42,702 bases of DNA from Betaproteobacteria bacterium (GTDB taxonomy: Bacteria; Pseudomonadota; Gammaproteobacteria; Burkholderiales; SG8-41): the NCBI GenBank assembly GCA_016202605.1, contig JACQOJ010000109.1, forward strand, positions 1 through 42,702, read 5' to 3'. The notes under the pieces were generated by a model. It was not told where the DNA came from. It searched no databases and was given only the letters and a program-made list of their open reading frames with translations. Shown piece after piece: positions 19,590-29,865 of this stretch. The translations under genes and the position numbers were made by a program. The stretch's first letter is position 1. Each line of letters opens with the position of its first letter.

Positions 19590-20756
19590 TTACTGAACGG
19601 TGATCGCGAAAACGCCGCCGTTGCGCGTCTGGACGACGAAACTGGTGAGATCGAGCGCGACCGGTGGCGAAATGACGGCACTGCCGTCGGTGGCCGCGCG
19701 TCCCACGAAGGACCCGTCTTCGCGCGACATGAAATGGACGTAGCCCTCGAAATCTCCGACCACCACGTAGCGGCCGAAGGCGAGCGGCGCCGTGACCCCG
19801 CGCCCGAACAGCCGGTCCTGCTTCCAGATGCTGGCGCCGCTGGTCCTGTCGAGCGCGACCACCGCGTTGCGATCGTCGGTGACGTAGAAATTGCGGGCAT
19901 CGGCGCTCATGCCCGCAACGCTCGAAACATCCCGCCCCCAGATCGAAGATCCGGACAAGACATCAAAACACGCGACGCGTCCCTGAAACGCGACCGCGCA
20001 CGCCTGCCGATCGTCGACGACGGGCGGGCTCGTGATATCGGCCACCCGTTCGAGTTCGGTCGTCCCGCGCGGCAGCGCTACCGTCGCTTCCCATCCCACA
20101 TTGCCGTTCGCCAGCGCGAGCGCCACCATGCGACCGCCGGGAAATCCCGCAAACACCGCGTTACGGTAGATGACAACACCCGCGTGGCTGCGCACCGAGA
20201 GCGCCGGTGTCGCCCGCTGATAGAGCCATTTGCGCTTGCCGTCCGCCGCATCGAGACCGAAAAGGCGCCCGTCACCGGTACGCACGACGACCACATTCGC
20301 GGCGACACTTGGAGGGGCCAGCACCTCGCCGGACAGCTGCGCTTTCCAGATCGCCTTGCCCGTCCGGTCGTACGCCAGCACTTCGCCCTTCGGCGTGCCC
20401 ACGAGGACCAGGCCACCGCCCGCGCCGACGCCGCCGGATATGCGCTGTCCGGTGTCCACGCGCAGCGACTGGGCGCCGTTGACCGCATCGAAACCGACGA
20501 CCGGTCCGGAAGCGCCGGCCGCATACAGGACATTGCCGGAGACCGCGGGGAAGAAGACGTTTTTTTCGGCGCCGCCCACGCTGCCCTGCCAAAGGATGCG
20601 CGGACTGACGGCCGGCTTGATCGCAACCAGTTCAGCCGGCTTCTGCACCGGCGCGGTTCCAAAAACCCGGTCGTATGTGCCCGAAATCGTCTGGCAACCT
20701 CCTGCCGCCAGAGCGAGCAGGATCATGACCACGCACCTCATCCCGGAGGTGCTCAC
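19590..20756 (-). CDS. bamB: Outer-membrane assembly lipoprotein BamB
   Basis: Eight-bladed beta-propeller lipoprotein of the BAM complex that inserts outer-membrane proteins. The 388 residues begin with a lipoprotein signal (lipobox ALAAGGC, Cys21), then PQQ-like repeats with the recurring A-x-D-x-x-x-G-x-x-x-W pattern (for example YDRTGKAIWKAQL and LDAADGKRKWLYQ). The ATG overlaps the stop of the upstream TPR gene by 4 nt; an internal Met at position 6 is a possible alternative start. Confidence 0.95.
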   Translation of the reverse strand: MSTSGMRCVVMILLALAAGGCQTISGTYDRVFGTAPVQKPAELVAIKPAVSPRILWQGSVGGAEKNVFFPAVSGNVLYAAGASGPVVGFDAVNGAQSLRVDTGQRISGGVGAGGGLVLVGTPKGEVLAYDRTGKAIWKAQLSGEVLAPPSVAANVVVVRTGDGRLFGLDAADGKRKWLYQRATPALSVRSHAGVVIYRNAVFAGFPGGRMVALALANGNVGWEATVALPRGTTELERVADITSPPVVDDRQACAVAFQGRVACFDVLSGSSIWGRDVSSVAGMSADARNFYVTDDRNAVVALDRTSGASIWKQDRLFGRGVTAPLAFGRYVVVGDFEGYVHFMSREDGSFVGRAATDGSAVISPPVALDLTSFVVQTRNGGVFAITVQ

Positions 20757-21388
20757 TTCGCGTCGCCCAGCGCGTCGAGTTTGGCCTGGATCATCGTCCG
20801 GTACGGACTTTGCCCGTCGACCTTGTCGAACGCCAGTTGATAGGCCGAACGGGCTTCCGTCACCTTGCCCTGAGCGACCAGGATGTCGCCTTTCATGGCC
20901 GCGTAGAGCCCGCTGAACGCCTCAACGTGCCTGGCGTTCACCAGGGCGAGCGCTTCGTCGTACCTCTTTTCGTCGAGCAGCACGCCCGCGAGCCGCAGCC
21001 GCGCGACATCCCGCACTTCCTCTTCTTTCCCGTTGTCGATCGCCCACTGCAATCGTGCCCTGGTCTCCGCCAGGTCTCCGCTGTCGAAACTCGCGCGCGC
21101 CGCGGCAAGTGCCGCCATGGCCGCGTAGGGTGTCCTCGAATACCTGTCGGTGATCTGCGCCGCGATGTCGCGCACTTTCTTGGCATCGCCGGCGCGTTCG
21201 GCCTGGGCGAGCTGCTCGTAGAGCGTGACTGCCGCAAGCGCCTGCTGATGACGGTAATAACGCCAGCCCTGAAACGCGGCGATGGTCACCAGGCACGCAA
21301 CCAGGGCCATGACCACCAGGTTGCCGTGCTGTTTCCACCACGACTTCATCGTTTCCAGCTGCTCCTGCTCTTCCAGATCGTAAGCCAT
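20753..21388 (-). CDS. YfgM family TPR membrane protein
   Basis: A 211-residue, single-pass inner-membrane protein with a periplasmic tetratricopeptide domain; relatives (YfgM) associate with the Sec translocon and periplasmic chaperones. A short cytoplasmic N-terminus (MAYDLEEQEQLETMKSWW) precedes a membrane helix (about 24-42) and TPR-like helices (about 50-205). ATG at 21388 has AGGAAG at good spacing; a GTG six bases upstream is less likely. It lies in the conserved hisS-yfgM-bamB-der order and is coupled to bamB by a 4-nt overlap. Confidence 0.93.
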   Translation of the reverse strand: MAYDLEEQEQLETMKSWWKQHGNLVVMALVACLVTIAAFQGWRYYRHQQALAAVTLYEQLAQAERAGDAKKVRDIAAQITDRYSRTPYAAMAALAAARASFDSGDLAETRARLQWAIDNGKEEEVRDVARLRLAGVLLDEKRYDEALALVNARHVEAFSGLYAAMKGDILVAQGKVTEARSAYQLAFDKVDGQSPYRTMIQAKLDALGDAK

Positions 21389-21398
21389 CTCCACTTCC

Positions 21399-22709
21399 TC
21401 AAGTTCGTGACGGTGATTCTTGATTACCGATCACCGATCGCGGGTCACACACTCTCCTGATCAGATCCACCGCCTCGTCGAGCGCGACGCGCGTCTGGGC
21501 GGCAGCCTCGCGCAGCGGCTTGATGCTCACTTCCCGTGCCTGCGCTTCGTCATCGCCGATGATTACCGCGAAGCGTGCCCCGCTGGCATCCGCCTTCCTC
21601 ATCTGCGACTTGAAGCTGCCGCCTCCGCAATGCGTCAGCACGCCTATCCCGCTGTCACGCAGGCGCTCGGCGACCTGGTCCGCAAAACGGTCCGCGGCCT
21701 CCCCCTGATGGACGAGGTACACGTCCGGCGCGATCCCCGGCACGGCGGACGCCGCCGTTTTCATCAACGCGAGCAGCCGCTCCACCCCCATGGCGAAACC
21801 GCACGCGGGCGCGGGTTTGCCGCCGATCTGCTCGATCAGTTCGTCGTAGCGCCCTCCCGCGCATACGGTGCCCTGCGCACCGAGCCTGTCCGTAACCCAC
21901 TCGTAAACCGCGCCATTGTAATAGTCGAGCCCCCGCACCAGGCGCGGATTCAGGGTAAACGCCACTCCCGCCGCCCGCAGCCTGACCTGCAGCGCTTCGA
22001 AGTCCCGCAGCGACTCCTCGTCCAGATCGTCGACGAGCCGCGGCGCACCTTCGATCAGCCCCTGCAACGCCGGGCTCTTGCTGTCCAGCACGCGCAAGGG
22101 ATTGGTGTGCAGCCGCCGCTTCGAATCGGCATCGAGCGTATCGTGATGCCGCTCGAGATACTTCACGAGCCGGGCGCGATACCGCGCGCGCGCCTCCGTG
22201 CCCCCCAGCGTGTTGAGTTCGAGCTCGATGCCGTCGAGTCCCAGCCGCCGCCACAACCGGGCGCACATGACGATGTGTTCGGCATCGATGTCGGGCCCCG
22301 CAAAGCCCAGTGCTTCCACGCCGACCTGGTGAAACTGCCGGTAGCGCCCCTTCTGCGGGCGCTCGTGGCGGAACATCGCGCCCCGGTACCACAAGCGCTG
22401 CGGCCCCGCATAAAGCAGGTTGTGCTCGATCGCGGCACGCACGCAGGACGCGGTGCCCTCGGGCCGCAGCGTCAGGCTCTCCCCGTTCAACTCGTCGACA
22501 AAGGTGTACATCTCCTTTTCGACGATGTCGGTCACGGCGCCGATCGACCGCACGAAGAGTTCGGTCCGTTCGAGGATGGGCGTGCGGATGCCCAGGTAGC
22601 CGTAGGCGCGCACCCAGCCGCGCACGGTATCCTCGAAATATTCCCAAAGGGCGGTCTCTGCCGGCAGGATGTCGTTCATCCCGCGGATCGCCTGTATTTT
22701 TTCTGTCAT
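21399..22709 (-). CDS. hisS: Histidyl-tRNA synthetase
   Basis: Class II aminoacyl-tRNA synthetase charging tRNA-His. The 436 residues carry motif 1 (RGMNDILP...LGIRTPILE), motif 2 ([24 protein letters not shown]), the histidine-specific [15 protein letters not shown], and motif 3 ([12 protein letters not shown]), followed by the anticodon-binding domain. The last roughly 15 residues ([13 protein letters not shown] and beyond) are encoded by, or abut, a heptamer array at 21415-21449, so the tail is probably not ancestral. The stop is 11 bp before the yfgM start. Confidence 0.97.
   Translation of the reverse strand: MTEKIQAIRGMNDILPAETALWEYFEDTVRGWVRAYGYLGIRTPILERTELFVRSIGAVTDIVEKEMYTFVDELNGESLTLRPEGTASCVRAAIEHNLLYAGPQRLWYRGAMFRHERPQKGRYRQFHQVGVEALGFAGPDIDAEHIVMCARLWRRLGLDGIELELNTLGGTEARARYRARLVKYLERHHDTLDADSKRRLHTNPLRVLDSKSPALQGLIEGAPRLVDDLDEESLRDFEALQVRLRAAGVAFTLNPRLVRGLDYYNGAVYEWVTDRLGAQGTVCAGGRYDELIEQIGGKPAPACGFAMGVERLLALMKTAASAVPGIAPDVYLVHQGEAADRFADQVAERLRDSGIGVLTHCGGGSFKSQMRKADASGARFAVIIGDDEAQAREVSIKPLREAAAQTRVALDEAVDLIRRVCDPRSVIGNQESPSRT
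21415..21449. repeat. Heptamer array inside the 3' end of hisS
   Basis: Five units in 7-bp register: GATTCTT, GATTACC, GATCACC, GATCGCG, GGTCACA. They lie within the hisS reading frame just before its stop, and encode a C-terminal tail that ordinary HisS proteins lack. Confidence 0.8.
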
Positions 22710-22745
22710 GTTTCGGAAACTGACGGCGGGACGCCGCGTGACGCA

Positions 22746-24038
22746 TCAACCCGCCGTGTGCGCCGCCTGCTTTTCCGCCGATCCGTGGTGGGTTGTCGGG
22801 GATCGCTTCGAATAGCGATCGCTCACGTACTGCTCGACGATCCGCTGGAATTCGCCGGCGATATTTTCGCCCTTGAGCGTGACGGTCCTGACTCCATCGA
22901 CGTACACGGGAGCCACCGGATTCTCGCCCGATCCCGGCAGGCTGATGCCGACGTTGGCGTGCTTGCTCTCGCCGGGACCGTTGACGACACAGCCCATGAC
23001 CGCGACGTGCATGGTCTCGACGCCGGGAAACTTTTCCCGCCATACCGGCATCTGTGCCCGGAGGTATCCCTGGATGCGATCGGCGAGTTCCTGGAAAAAA
23101 GCGCTGGTGGTGCGGCCGCAGCCCGGACACGCGATCACCATTGGCGCAAAAGACCTGAGCCCCATCGTCTGCAGCATTTCCTGCGCCACGACGACCTCTT
23201 TCGTGCGGTCGCCCCCCGGCTCCGGTGTCAACGAAACACGAATGGTATCGCCGATGCCCTCCTGCAGCAGAACCGCCATTGCGGCCGTCGAGGCAACGAT
23301 GCCCTTCGACCCCATTCCGGCTTCCGTGAGGCCCAGATGCAACGCGTGATCGCAGCGCGCGGCGAGATCGCGGTAGACGGCGACAAGATCCTGCACTCCG
23401 CTCACCTTGCATGAAAGGACGATCCGGTCGTGCGGGAGTCCCAGCGCCTCCGCCTGACGGGCGCTTTCCAGGGCCGACACGACGAGGGCCCTGCGCGTCA
23501 CCACCGCGGCCTCCTCCGGTTCGGAGAGCCGCGCGTTCGCGTCCATCATGCGCGCCAGCAACTCGGGGTCGAGGCTGCCCCAGTTGACCCCGATTCGCAC
23601 CGGCTTGGCGTGACGGCATGCGAACTCGATCATGGTCGCAAACTGCTCGTCGCGCTTCGCGCCGTGCCCGACGTTGCCCGGGTTGATGCGCAGCTTTGCC
23701 AGCGCCGCGGCGCACGCCGGGTGCTGGGTGAGCAGCCGGTGACCGTTGAAGTGAAAGTCGCCCACTAGCGGCACGTTCACGCCCATCCGCTCGAGCCGGT
23801 CGCGGATGTGCGGCACCTGCGCGGCGGCGGCGGCGTCGTTGACCGTAATGCGCACGACCTCAGAACCGGCACGCGCCAGTTCCGCAACCTGCCGCACCGT
23901 GGCCGCGGCGTCCGCCGTATCGGTGTTCGTCATCGACTGCACCACGATCGGCGCTCCGCCGCCGATTGCGACATCGCCGACGCGAACGAGGCAGCTCTTG
24001 CGGCGGGCGGCGGGACCGTGAGAGGGATAACAGTTCAT
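22746..24038 (-). CDS. ispG: 4-hydroxy-3-methylbut-2-en-1-yl diphosphate synthase (flavodoxin), IspG
   Basis: [4Fe-4S] enzyme of the non-mevalonate isoprenoid pathway, converting MEcPP to HMBPP. The 430-residue product has the TIM-barrel N-terminus ([22 protein letters not shown]) and the iron-sulfur ligands in ACPGCGRT and GCVVNGPGE. The insert between these is of the bacterial two-domain type. Its ATG overlaps the rodZ stop by 4 nt, the usual rodZ-ispG-hisS order. Confidence 0.97.
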   Translation of the reverse strand: MNCYPSHGPAARRKSCLVRVGDVAIGGGAPIVVQSMTNTDTADAAATVRQVAELARAGSEVVRITVNDAAAAAQVPHIRDRLERMGVNVPLVGDFHFNGHRLLTQHPACAAALAKLRINPGNVGHGAKRDEQFATMIEFACRHAKPVRIGVNWGSLDPELLARMMDANARLSEPEEAAVVTRRALVVSALESARQAEALGLPHDRIVLSCKVSGVQDLVAVYRDLAARCDHALHLGLTEAGMGSKGIVASTAAMAVLLQEGIGDTIRVSLTPEPGGDRTKEVVVAQEMLQTMGLRSFAPMVIACPGCGRTTSAFFQELADRIQGYLRAQMPVWREKFPGVETMHVAVMGCVVNGPGESKHANVGISLPGSGENPVAPVYVDGVRTVTLKGENIAGEFQRIVEQYVSDRYSKRSPTTHHGSAEKQAAHTAG

Positions 24039-24928
24039 TGGACGCTCAAGCGGGCGACGCTCACCTTGATGTAACGATCGAGATCGATCGGGCGGTCATT
24101 ATAGGCGACCCGCACGCCGCGCGCGTTGCCGATGATCAGCGCGAACGGCGGCGTGCCGCGGATTCTCTGCTCCGTTCCGCGCGGGTTCAACCGGGAGAAA
24201 ATCACCCGGCCATCGCGATCGCGGACCTCGACCCAGGAATCCATCTCGAAAACCATGTGTAACTCGCCGACGTCCGGTTTGTCCTGAATCGCGGTTTGAG
24301 GGGGCGTTTCCGGCAGCGGCGCCGCAGCGCTCGCCGGCGCTGCGGCCTGCGCCGCGGCATCGGGCCTGACGTCCGGCAACGCGACACCGCCCGGCGCGCC
24401 CGACGCCTCTGGCGCTGCTGGAGTATTTGCCGCAACCTGGACCACGTCCGCCGGAGCCTTGGAAACGGCAGGCGCGGCGGGCGGAGGCGCGACCGGCTTG
24501 ATGGTCACCACGGGCGGCGCGTCGTTCCAGTACAGCTCGTAGGCGCCCAGCCCCAGCGTAATCACCAGGGCCGCGAGAAGGTACTTCGGCCAGCGACGTG
24601 CTTTGGCCGGCGGAAACGGGATGTTCCGGAAAGACGGCGCGTTGACCTCTTCCGCCCGCACCGGAAGCTCAGACTGGATCGACGACAGCACACGGTCCGG
24701 ATCGAGCTTGAGCAACCGCGCGTAATTGCGCATGAAGCCGCGAACGAACACCGGCCCGGGCAACCGGTCGAAATCGCCCGCCTCCAGCGCCTCCACCTGG
24801 CGCTCGGATAGCCGCAACTGGCGCGCGACGTCGGCGATCGTCAGATTCTGCGCCACGCGCGCGACCGCCAGCACGCTGCGCGGCGCCGGCGCGTTGTCCT
24901 GCGGCTCCTGATACTCGGCTTCGCTCAT
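24035..24928 (-). CDS. rodZ: Cytoskeletal protein RodZ
   Basis: Bitopic membrane protein linking MreB to the cell-wall elongation machinery. The 297 residues comprise an Xre-type helix-turn-helix (about 17-83; [21 protein letters not shown]), a membrane helix (about 114-133), an Ala/Pro-rich periplasmic linker (about 140-205) and a C-terminal DUF4115 beta domain (about 215-296). The domain order is complete. Overlaps of 4 nt with both pilW and ispG imply one transcript. Confidence 0.95.
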   Translation of the reverse strand: MSEAEYQEPQDNAPAPRSVLAVARVAQNLTIADVARQLRLSERQVEALEAGDFDRLPGPVFVRGFMRNYARLLKLDPDRVLSSIQSELPVRAEEVNAPSFRNIPFPPAKARRWPKYLLAALVITLGLGAYELYWNDAPPVVTIKPVAPPPAAPAVSKAPADVVQVAANTPAAPEASGAPGGVALPDVRPDAAAQAAAPASAAAPLPETPPQTAIQDKPDVGELHMVFEMDSWVEVRDRDGRVIFSRLNPRGTEQRIRGTPPFALIIGNARGVRVAYNDRPIDLDRYIKVSVARLSVQ

Positions 24929-25710
24929 TCGTACTGACCGGCAAGCAGCGCGCGCGCTTCCTTGGACTCCGGGAACTTGTTGCGCAACTGGGCGGCGTAG
25001 CTCGCCTCGGCATTGCGGTCACCGAGCTTGCGCTCGACCCGGACAGCCAGCCACAGCACCTCCGCGCCCGCCGGTGCCATCTGCATGAAACGCTCGAGGT
25101 ACGACTTCCCCGCGGCATAGTCGCCGCGCAGGTGGGACAGGTCGGCCATGTGAAAGAGCGCCTGCAACTGGGTCGGCCGCAACTTGAGGGCGCTCAGAAA
25201 GTACTGCTCCGCGCCCGCAAGATCGCCGCGCTGCCGCGAACACAGCCCCGCGTTGACATAGGAGCGGTCGCCGTTTCGATACAGCGGATTGCGCAGCGCT
25301 GCCATGAAATACTTGATCGATTCCTCTTCGCGCTTGCGCTGGCACAGAAACCAGCCGTAATTGTTGTTGGCATCGGAATCGAGCGGGTCTATGCGCAGCG
25401 CCTGGGCGAAATGCGCTTCGGCAAGCCGGTCCTCCTTGAGCCCACCGTAAACCAGCGCCGCGACGTTGTGCGCCGGGCCGTAGCCGGGATCGGAGCGCAA
25501 TGCGATTGCGGCCTCTTCAAGGGCGACGCTCATGTTGCCGAGCTGGAAGTAGCCGGCGGCAAGCTCGGTGTGAACGCGCGCGCGGGTGCGCGTGTCGGTT
25601 TCGGATCCGGTGGTGTCGGCCTGGGGCTTTACCTCGGGCGCGGGCGGTTGCATGGCGCAGCCTGCCGTGAACACTACAGCGGCCAGAACGGCAAGAAGTG
25701 AAATTCTCAT
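24925..25710 (-). CDS. pilW: Type IV pilus biogenesis/stability lipoprotein PilW (PilF)
   Basis: Outer-membrane pilotin that helps PilQ secretin assemble. The 261-residue product has a lipoprotein signal (VVFTAGC, Cys18) and six TPR units (about 45-250), including [19 protein letters not shown] and [10 protein letters not shown]. The latter is a conserved PilW signature around the fourth repeat. The ATG at 25710 overlaps the rlmN stop by 4 nt; an upstream extension is rlmN antiphase sequence. No other pilus gene is in the window. Confidence 0.94.
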   Translation of the reverse strand: MRISLLAVLAAVVFTAGCAMQPPAPEVKPQADTTGSETDTRTRARVHTELAAGYFQLGNMSVALEEAAIALRSDPGYGPAHNVAALVYGGLKEDRLAEAHFAQALRIDPLDSDANNNYGWFLCQRKREEESIKYFMAALRNPLYRNGDRSYVNAGLCSRQRGDLAGAEQYFLSALKLRPTQLQALFHMADLSHLRGDYAAGKSYLERFMQMAPAGAEVLWLAVRVERKLGDRNAEASYAAQLRNKFPESKEARALLAGQYE

Positions 25711-26840
25711 CGCGCTCCCTGAATCGATTCCGCCGGCGCCGGCGCGAAACGCACAAGACGCCGCTGCGTGCGCCGAGTCCGGTCCTGAACCCGTCCTGCG
25801 AGCTGTCCGCACGCGGCGTCGATGTCGTCGCCCCGGGTCTTGCGTATCGTGGTGACGTATCCTTCGTGCATCAATATCTCCCGGAACCGGGCGACCGTCT
25901 CCACATCCGACCGCGCATAGCCCGAGTCCGGAAAAGGATTGAAGGGAATCAGATTGATCTTGCAGGGCATGCGCCTCAGCAATTTCGCCAGCGCGCGCGC
26001 CTGTTGAAGACCATCGTTGACTCCGGCCAGCATCACGTATTCAAAGGTCACGAAGTCGCGCGGCGCCTTGTCGAGATAGCGCACGCACGCTGCGAGCAGA
26101 TCCTTGAGCGGGTACTTCCGGTTGATGGGCACCAGCTCGTCGCGCAATCGGTCATCCGGCGCGTGCAGCGACACCGCCAGCGCAACGGGACACTCCTCAC
26201 GCAGGCGGTCGATCGCGGGCACGAGCCCGGAGGTGCTTACCGTCACGCGCCGGCGCGACAGCCCATAGGCGCAGTCATCGAGCATCAGCCGCAACGCGGC
26301 GGCGACGTTGTCAAAATTCGCCAGCGGCTCGCCCATGCCCATCATCACCACGTTGCTGATCGGGCGCTCTTGGGGCGCGCCGGGAGTTGCGGCATCGCGC
26401 GACCGCAGGGCGCGCGATGCCAACCACAGCTGCCCGACGATCTCGTCGACCGTGAGGTTGCGATTGAAACCCTGACGCCCGGTCGAGCAAAACGAACACT
26501 CGAGCGCGCAACCCGCCTGCGATGAAACACACAAGGTTCCGCGATTCGATTCGGGAATGAACACCGTTTCGATCGCGTTGCCCGTGCCGACATCCAGCAG
26601 CCATTTTCGCGTCCCGTCCGCCGCGGTGCTGTCCGCAAGCACCCTGGGTGCCGCGATCACGGCGCTGCGCGAGAAACGCTCGCGCAACGGCTTGGAGATG
26701 TCCGTCATCACGCCAAAGTCATCGGCGCCGGCGTGGTGAATCCAGCGCATGAGCTGCCTTGCGCGGTACGGCTTCTCGCCCAGACCGGCGCAGAACGCCT
26801 TGAGGGCCGGGCCGTCGAGTCCGAGCAGATTGACCGTCAT
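25707..26840 (-). CDS. rlmN: 23S rRNA/tRNA adenine-C2 methyltransferase RlmN
   Basis: Radical-SAM enzyme that makes 2-methyladenosine at A2503 of 23S rRNA and A37 of tRNAs. The 377 residues include the radical-SAM cluster CALECSFC, the SAM-binding [11 protein letters not shown], and the C-terminal Cys of DIDAACGQL, which with the partner Cys forms the methyl-carrier pair. It sits between ndk (12 bp upstream) and pilW, the standard order. Confidence 0.97.
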   Translation of the reverse strand: MTVNLLGLDGPALKAFCAGLGEKPYRARQLMRWIHHAGADDFGVMTDISKPLRERFSRSAVIAAPRVLADSTAADGTRKWLLDVGTGNAIETVFIPESNRGTLCVSSQAGCALECSFCSTGRQGFNRNLTVDEIVGQLWLASRALRSRDAATPGAPQERPISNVVMMGMGEPLANFDNVAAALRLMLDDCAYGLSRRRVTVSTSGLVPAIDRLREECPVALAVSLHAPDDRLRDELVPINRKYPLKDLLAACVRYLDKAPRDFVTFEYVMLAGVNDGLQQARALAKLLRRMPCKINLIPFNPFPDSGYARSDVETVARFREILMHEGYVTTIRKTRGDDIDAACGQLAGRVQDRTRRTQRRLVRFAPAPAESIQGAR

Positions 26841-26852
26841 GACGATGCTGCG

Positions 26853-27278
26853 CTACCGCGAAAAGATTTCAAGTGTTGGAAAAAAATAAGCGATTTCCGT
26901 TGCCGCGGTTTGCGGCGAATCCGATCCGTGCACCGCGTTGGCGTCTATGCTTTGAGCGAAGTCCGCCCGAATAGTGCCCGTGGCCGCTTTCCTGGGATCC
27001 GTGGCGCCCATCAGGTCGCGGTTCCTGAGGATCGCGTTGTCCCCTTCGAGCACCTGGATCATCACCGGGCCCGACGTCATGAAATCGACCAAATCCCTGA
27101 AAAATGGCCGCTCTTTGTGCACCGCATAAAAGCCTTCCGCCTGCGCGCGCGACAGACGCATCATCCTCGCGGCAACGATCCTCAAGCCCTCCTGCTCGAA
27201 CCGGCTATAGATCTGGCCGATGACATTCCTGGCCACGGCATCGGGTTTGATGATCGACAAAGTCCGCTCAACCGCCAT
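26853..27278 (-). CDS. ndk: Nucleoside diphosphate kinase
   Basis: Transfers the gamma phosphate from ATP to NDPs through a phosphohistidine. The 141-residue product has Lys11 (SIIKPDAV), the catalytic His117 in NAVHGSDS, and the Kpn-loop region. The length is typical. It is the first gene of the ndk-rlmN-pilW-rodZ-ispG-hisS run. The AT-rich 112-bp gap upstream (27279-27390) probably holds the promoter, but I could not define convincing -35/-10 boxes; it contains two copies of TTTGAAATA. Confidence 0.98.
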   Translation of the reverse strand: MAVERTLSIIKPDAVARNVIGQIYSRFEQEGLRIVAARMMRLSRAQAEGFYAVHKERPFFRDLVDFMTSGPVMIQVLEGDNAILRNRDLMGATDPRKAATGTIRADFAQSIDANAVHGSDSPQTAATEIAYFFPTLEIFSR

Positions 27279-27390
27279 GAAAATCCCCTGCTTCCCGGTT
27301 TGAAATAACTTCCAAGGTTAACACGATAAGGCTTTGAAATAAAGAGGATTCGCGCCAGATTGCGCGATGCAGCGCCGGACCGCTTGCCCG

Positions 27391-28788
27391 TCAAGCGCTC
27401 GCCCGCCGCCATTCCGGTTCAATGGAGGGCTCTTCCGCCGCCGCCTGAAAGCCGCAGTCGGTCCCGATGCCCGGCGCCCATACCAGGTCGTTGCCGCAAA
27501 AGAGTAACGGCAGGACGTCGCGCTGCCACGGCGGAATGCGCAATTCCTGAAACAGGTTCTTCAAGGTGCGGCGCGGCCGGCCGCCGTCGGGCTGCAGGCG
27601 CTCGCCGCCACGCCGCGTTCGTATCGTTACCGGCTGCGACCCGATCCTGGCGCGGCTGATGCCGATGCCGCGCCGCTTCTTCATCGTCAATACCCCGTCC
27701 AATTCCGTCAGGACCAGCTTGTGCTCGCCGCGCCATCGCCTGGAAAACCCGGCCGGCGCGGGCGCAGTCTTCGCAACGACATGGAGCGCTCCCGCAAATC
27801 GCCTGAGTTCGTGATCACCGAGATCGATACGGACGCGGGCGTCCTCCTTCGCCCCCAGCGCCTGGCGCAACGCCTCCTCCAGCCGCCCGGCATTCGGCAT
27901 CGGCAATCCACGGCGTGCGAGAAACCACCGCAGCAGGTTCCCGGCGCGCGCGCGGGAAAGCCGGCGCAACGCACTGACCTGCAGCGTTCCCTCGACACAC
28001 GATGCGCCGCTGTCGGCCCGAGCGAGTTCATCGAGCAGTTCCGCGGCTTCGGCCAGATGGATCGCGGAGCGCGCCAGCGTATTCCGCCAGGCCGGAAAGC
28101 GCCTGGCGATCAGCGGCAGCACCTCGCTTCTCAGGAAGTTGCGCGGAAAATAGGTGTCGGCGTTGCTCTCGTCTTCGATCCACTCCAGATTGCGTTCCCG
28201 CGCGTAACGTTCGATCTCGCCCCGGGGAACGTCGAGCAGCGGCCGCAGAATGGAAGGATGAAGAATGAAGGATGAAGGATGATCAAGACTTCGCTTGCCT
28301 TCCGCCTTCCGCAATAACGGCATCGCCGCCAGCCCCTTCACCCCGGCGCCGCGCAGAAGCTGCAGCAGCACCGTTTCGGCCTGGTCGTTCTGCGTGTGCG
28401 CGAGCACCACGAAATCGGCGCGCAGGCGGTGGAAAACGTCGTATCGCGCCGCGCGCGCCGCGGCTTCCACGCTATCGCCCCGCGGCACCACGACCTTGAC
28501 CGTGCGCAGCGGAACGTCGCGCGCCCGGCATGCTTCGCGGCAGAACCTGGCCCAGCGCGAAGCGTTGGGGCTGATCTGGTGATTGACGTGAACCGCGGCG
28601 AGCCCGAACCGCAATCGCCTCCTGAGACGGGTCAGGACATCGAGCAGCACCATGGAATCCACGCCGCCGCTGAGGCCGACCATCAGCCGGTCTCCGGTTT
28701 TGACGATATCGTGGATGCGGCGCTCGACGCGGGCAGTGAGGGCGGTCGCAACCGGCTTACCCGGTTTCGACTTCCTTGAACCGGCCAT
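27391..28788 (-). CDS. tilS: tRNA(Ile)-lysidine synthetase
   Basis: Makes lysidine at C34 of tRNA-Ile(CAU), changing its codon reading from AUG to AUA. The 465-residue product has the PP-loop ATPase motif LSGGVDS (39-45), the VHVNHQ strand, and the C-terminal tRNA-binding domains. Residues about 169-180 ([10 protein letters not shown]) are encoded by a heptamer array and interrupt the conserved join between the PP-loop domain and [10 protein letters not shown]. The ATG at 28788 overlaps the accA 3' end by 32 nt, the only unusual start choice; later GTG codons are possible. accA-tilS adjacency is normal. Confidence 0.93.
   Translation of the reverse strand: MAGSRKSKPGKPVATALTARVERRIHDIVKTGDRLMVGLSGGVDSMVLLDVLTRLRRRLRFGLAAVHVNHQISPNASRWARFCREACRARDVPLRTVKVVVPRGDSVEAAARAARYDVFHRLRADFVVLAHTQNDQAETVLLQLLRGAGVKGLAAMPLLRKAEGKRSLDHPSSFILHPSILRPLLDVPRGEIERYARERNLEWIEDESNADTYFPRNFLRSEVLPLIARRFPAWRNTLARSAIHLAEAAELLDELARADSGASCVEGTLQVSALRRLSRARAGNLLRWFLARRGLPMPNAGRLEEALRQALGAKEDARVRIDLGDHELRRFAGALHVVAKTAPAPAGFSRRWRGEHKLVLTELDGVLTMKKRRGIGISRARIGSQPVTIRTRRGGERLQPDGGRPRRTLKNLFQELRIPPWQRDVLPLLFCGNDLVWAPGIGTDCGFQAAAEEPSIEPEWRRASA
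28248..28282. repeat. Heptamer array inside tilS coding sequence
   Basis: Five 7-bp units in register: GAATGGA, AGGATGA, AGAATGA, AGGATGA, AGGATGA. It encodes the minus-strand peptide [13 protein letters not shown] without shifting the tilS frame, because the net insertion is compatible with the reading frame. Confidence 0.85.
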
Positions 28789-29725
28789 AACCGATGAGCC
28801 TGGCGAGGCGCGCTTCGAGCAGTTCGTCCACGGGCTTGTCGCGCAACTGCCGCCAGCCGTCCTGCAGCGCCTTCCTGAGGTTCTGGAACATCGCTTCGTG
28901 ATCCCGTTGTGCGCCGCCCGGGGGTTCATTGACGATCCTGTCCACCAGCCCCAGCGCCTTGAGACGGGTGGCCGTAATCCCCAGGGTCTCGGCCGCTTCG
29001 GCCGCGTACTCCGCGCTCTTCCACAGGATCGACGCACAACCTTCCGGGGAAATCACGGAATACATCGCGTACTGCAGCATGAGCGTCATGTCGCCCACGG
29101 CGACTGCCAGCGCCCCGCCCGAACCCCCTTCTCCGATGACGGTGCAGACGATCGGGACGCGCAGTTCGCACATGGCGTACAGGTTGCGGCCGATCGCCTC
29201 GGACTGGCCGCGCTCCTCGGCGCCGACGCCGGGATAGGCTCCGGGCGTGTCCACGAAAGTGAAAACCGGTATGCGGAACTTCTCGGCGAGTTTCATCAAC
29301 CGCAGCGCCTTGCGGTAGCCCTCGGGCCTGGGCATGCCGAAATTGCGGAAGATCTTGTCCTTGGTGTCGCGCCCTTTCTGGTGGCCGATGACCATCACCG
29401 CCTGCTCGTTGAAACGCGCCAGGCCGCCGACGATCGCGGGATCGTCGGCAAACGTCCGCTCGCCGTGCAGTTCCTCGAAATCGCTGAAGATGCCGTTTAC
29501 ATAGTCGAGCGTATACGGGCGTTGCGGATGGCGCGCGACCTGCGCGATCTGCCACGCAGTCAGCTTGCCGTAGATCTCCCTGGTGAGCGCCTGGCTTTTT
29601 TTCTGCAGCCGGGCGATTTCCTCCGAGATGTCGAGCGCCGAATCATCCTGCACGAAGCGCAGCTCGTCGATCTTACCTTCCAGCTCGGCGATCGGCTGCT
29701 CGAAATCGAGAAACGTGGTCTTCAT
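28757..29725 (-). CDS. accA: Acetyl-CoA carboxylase carboxyltransferase subunit alpha
   Basis: With AccD, moves the carboxyl group from biotin to acetyl-CoA, the first step of fatty-acid synthesis. The 322 residues carry the N-terminal helical [18 protein letters not shown] and the crotonase-like core with [30 protein letters not shown], and [19 protein letters not shown] at 29725 is the family start. The stop lies inside the tilS 5' end. The roughly 140-bp gap upstream (29726-29865) shows no gene. Confidence 0.97.
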   Translation of the reverse strand: MKTTFLDFEQPIAELEGKIDELRFVQDDSALDISEEIARLQKKSQALTREIYGKLTAWQIAQVARHPQRPYTLDYVNGIFSDFEELHGERTFADDPAIVGGLARFNEQAVMVIGHQKGRDTKDKIFRNFGMPRPEGYRKALRLMKLAEKFRIPVFTFVDTPGAYPGVGAEERGQSEAIGRNLYAMCELRVPIVCTVIGEGGSGGALAVAVGDMTLMLQYAMYSVISPEGCASILWKSAEYAAEAAETLGITATRLKALGLVDRIVNEPPGGAQRDHEAMFQNLRKALQDGWRQLRDKPVDELLEARLARLIGYGRFKEVETG

Positions 29726-29865
29726 GGCTGCGCCAATGATACCGCAGAAGACAGGCCGCAGGTCCGCGCGCACCCCGACAGGCACCGCATCGACGCCGCG
29801 AAACGGCGAGCACGGCCATGGCGCCGTTCGATCAGCCCTGCACGCCGGCGCGGTCCGCGATCAGG

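Noticed and set aside
18108-20840. A 910-codon open frame on the plus strand opposite der and bamB.
   Set aside because: It mirrors two well-supported genes on the minus strand and is rich in Arg/His/Asp, the composition of an antisense shadow.
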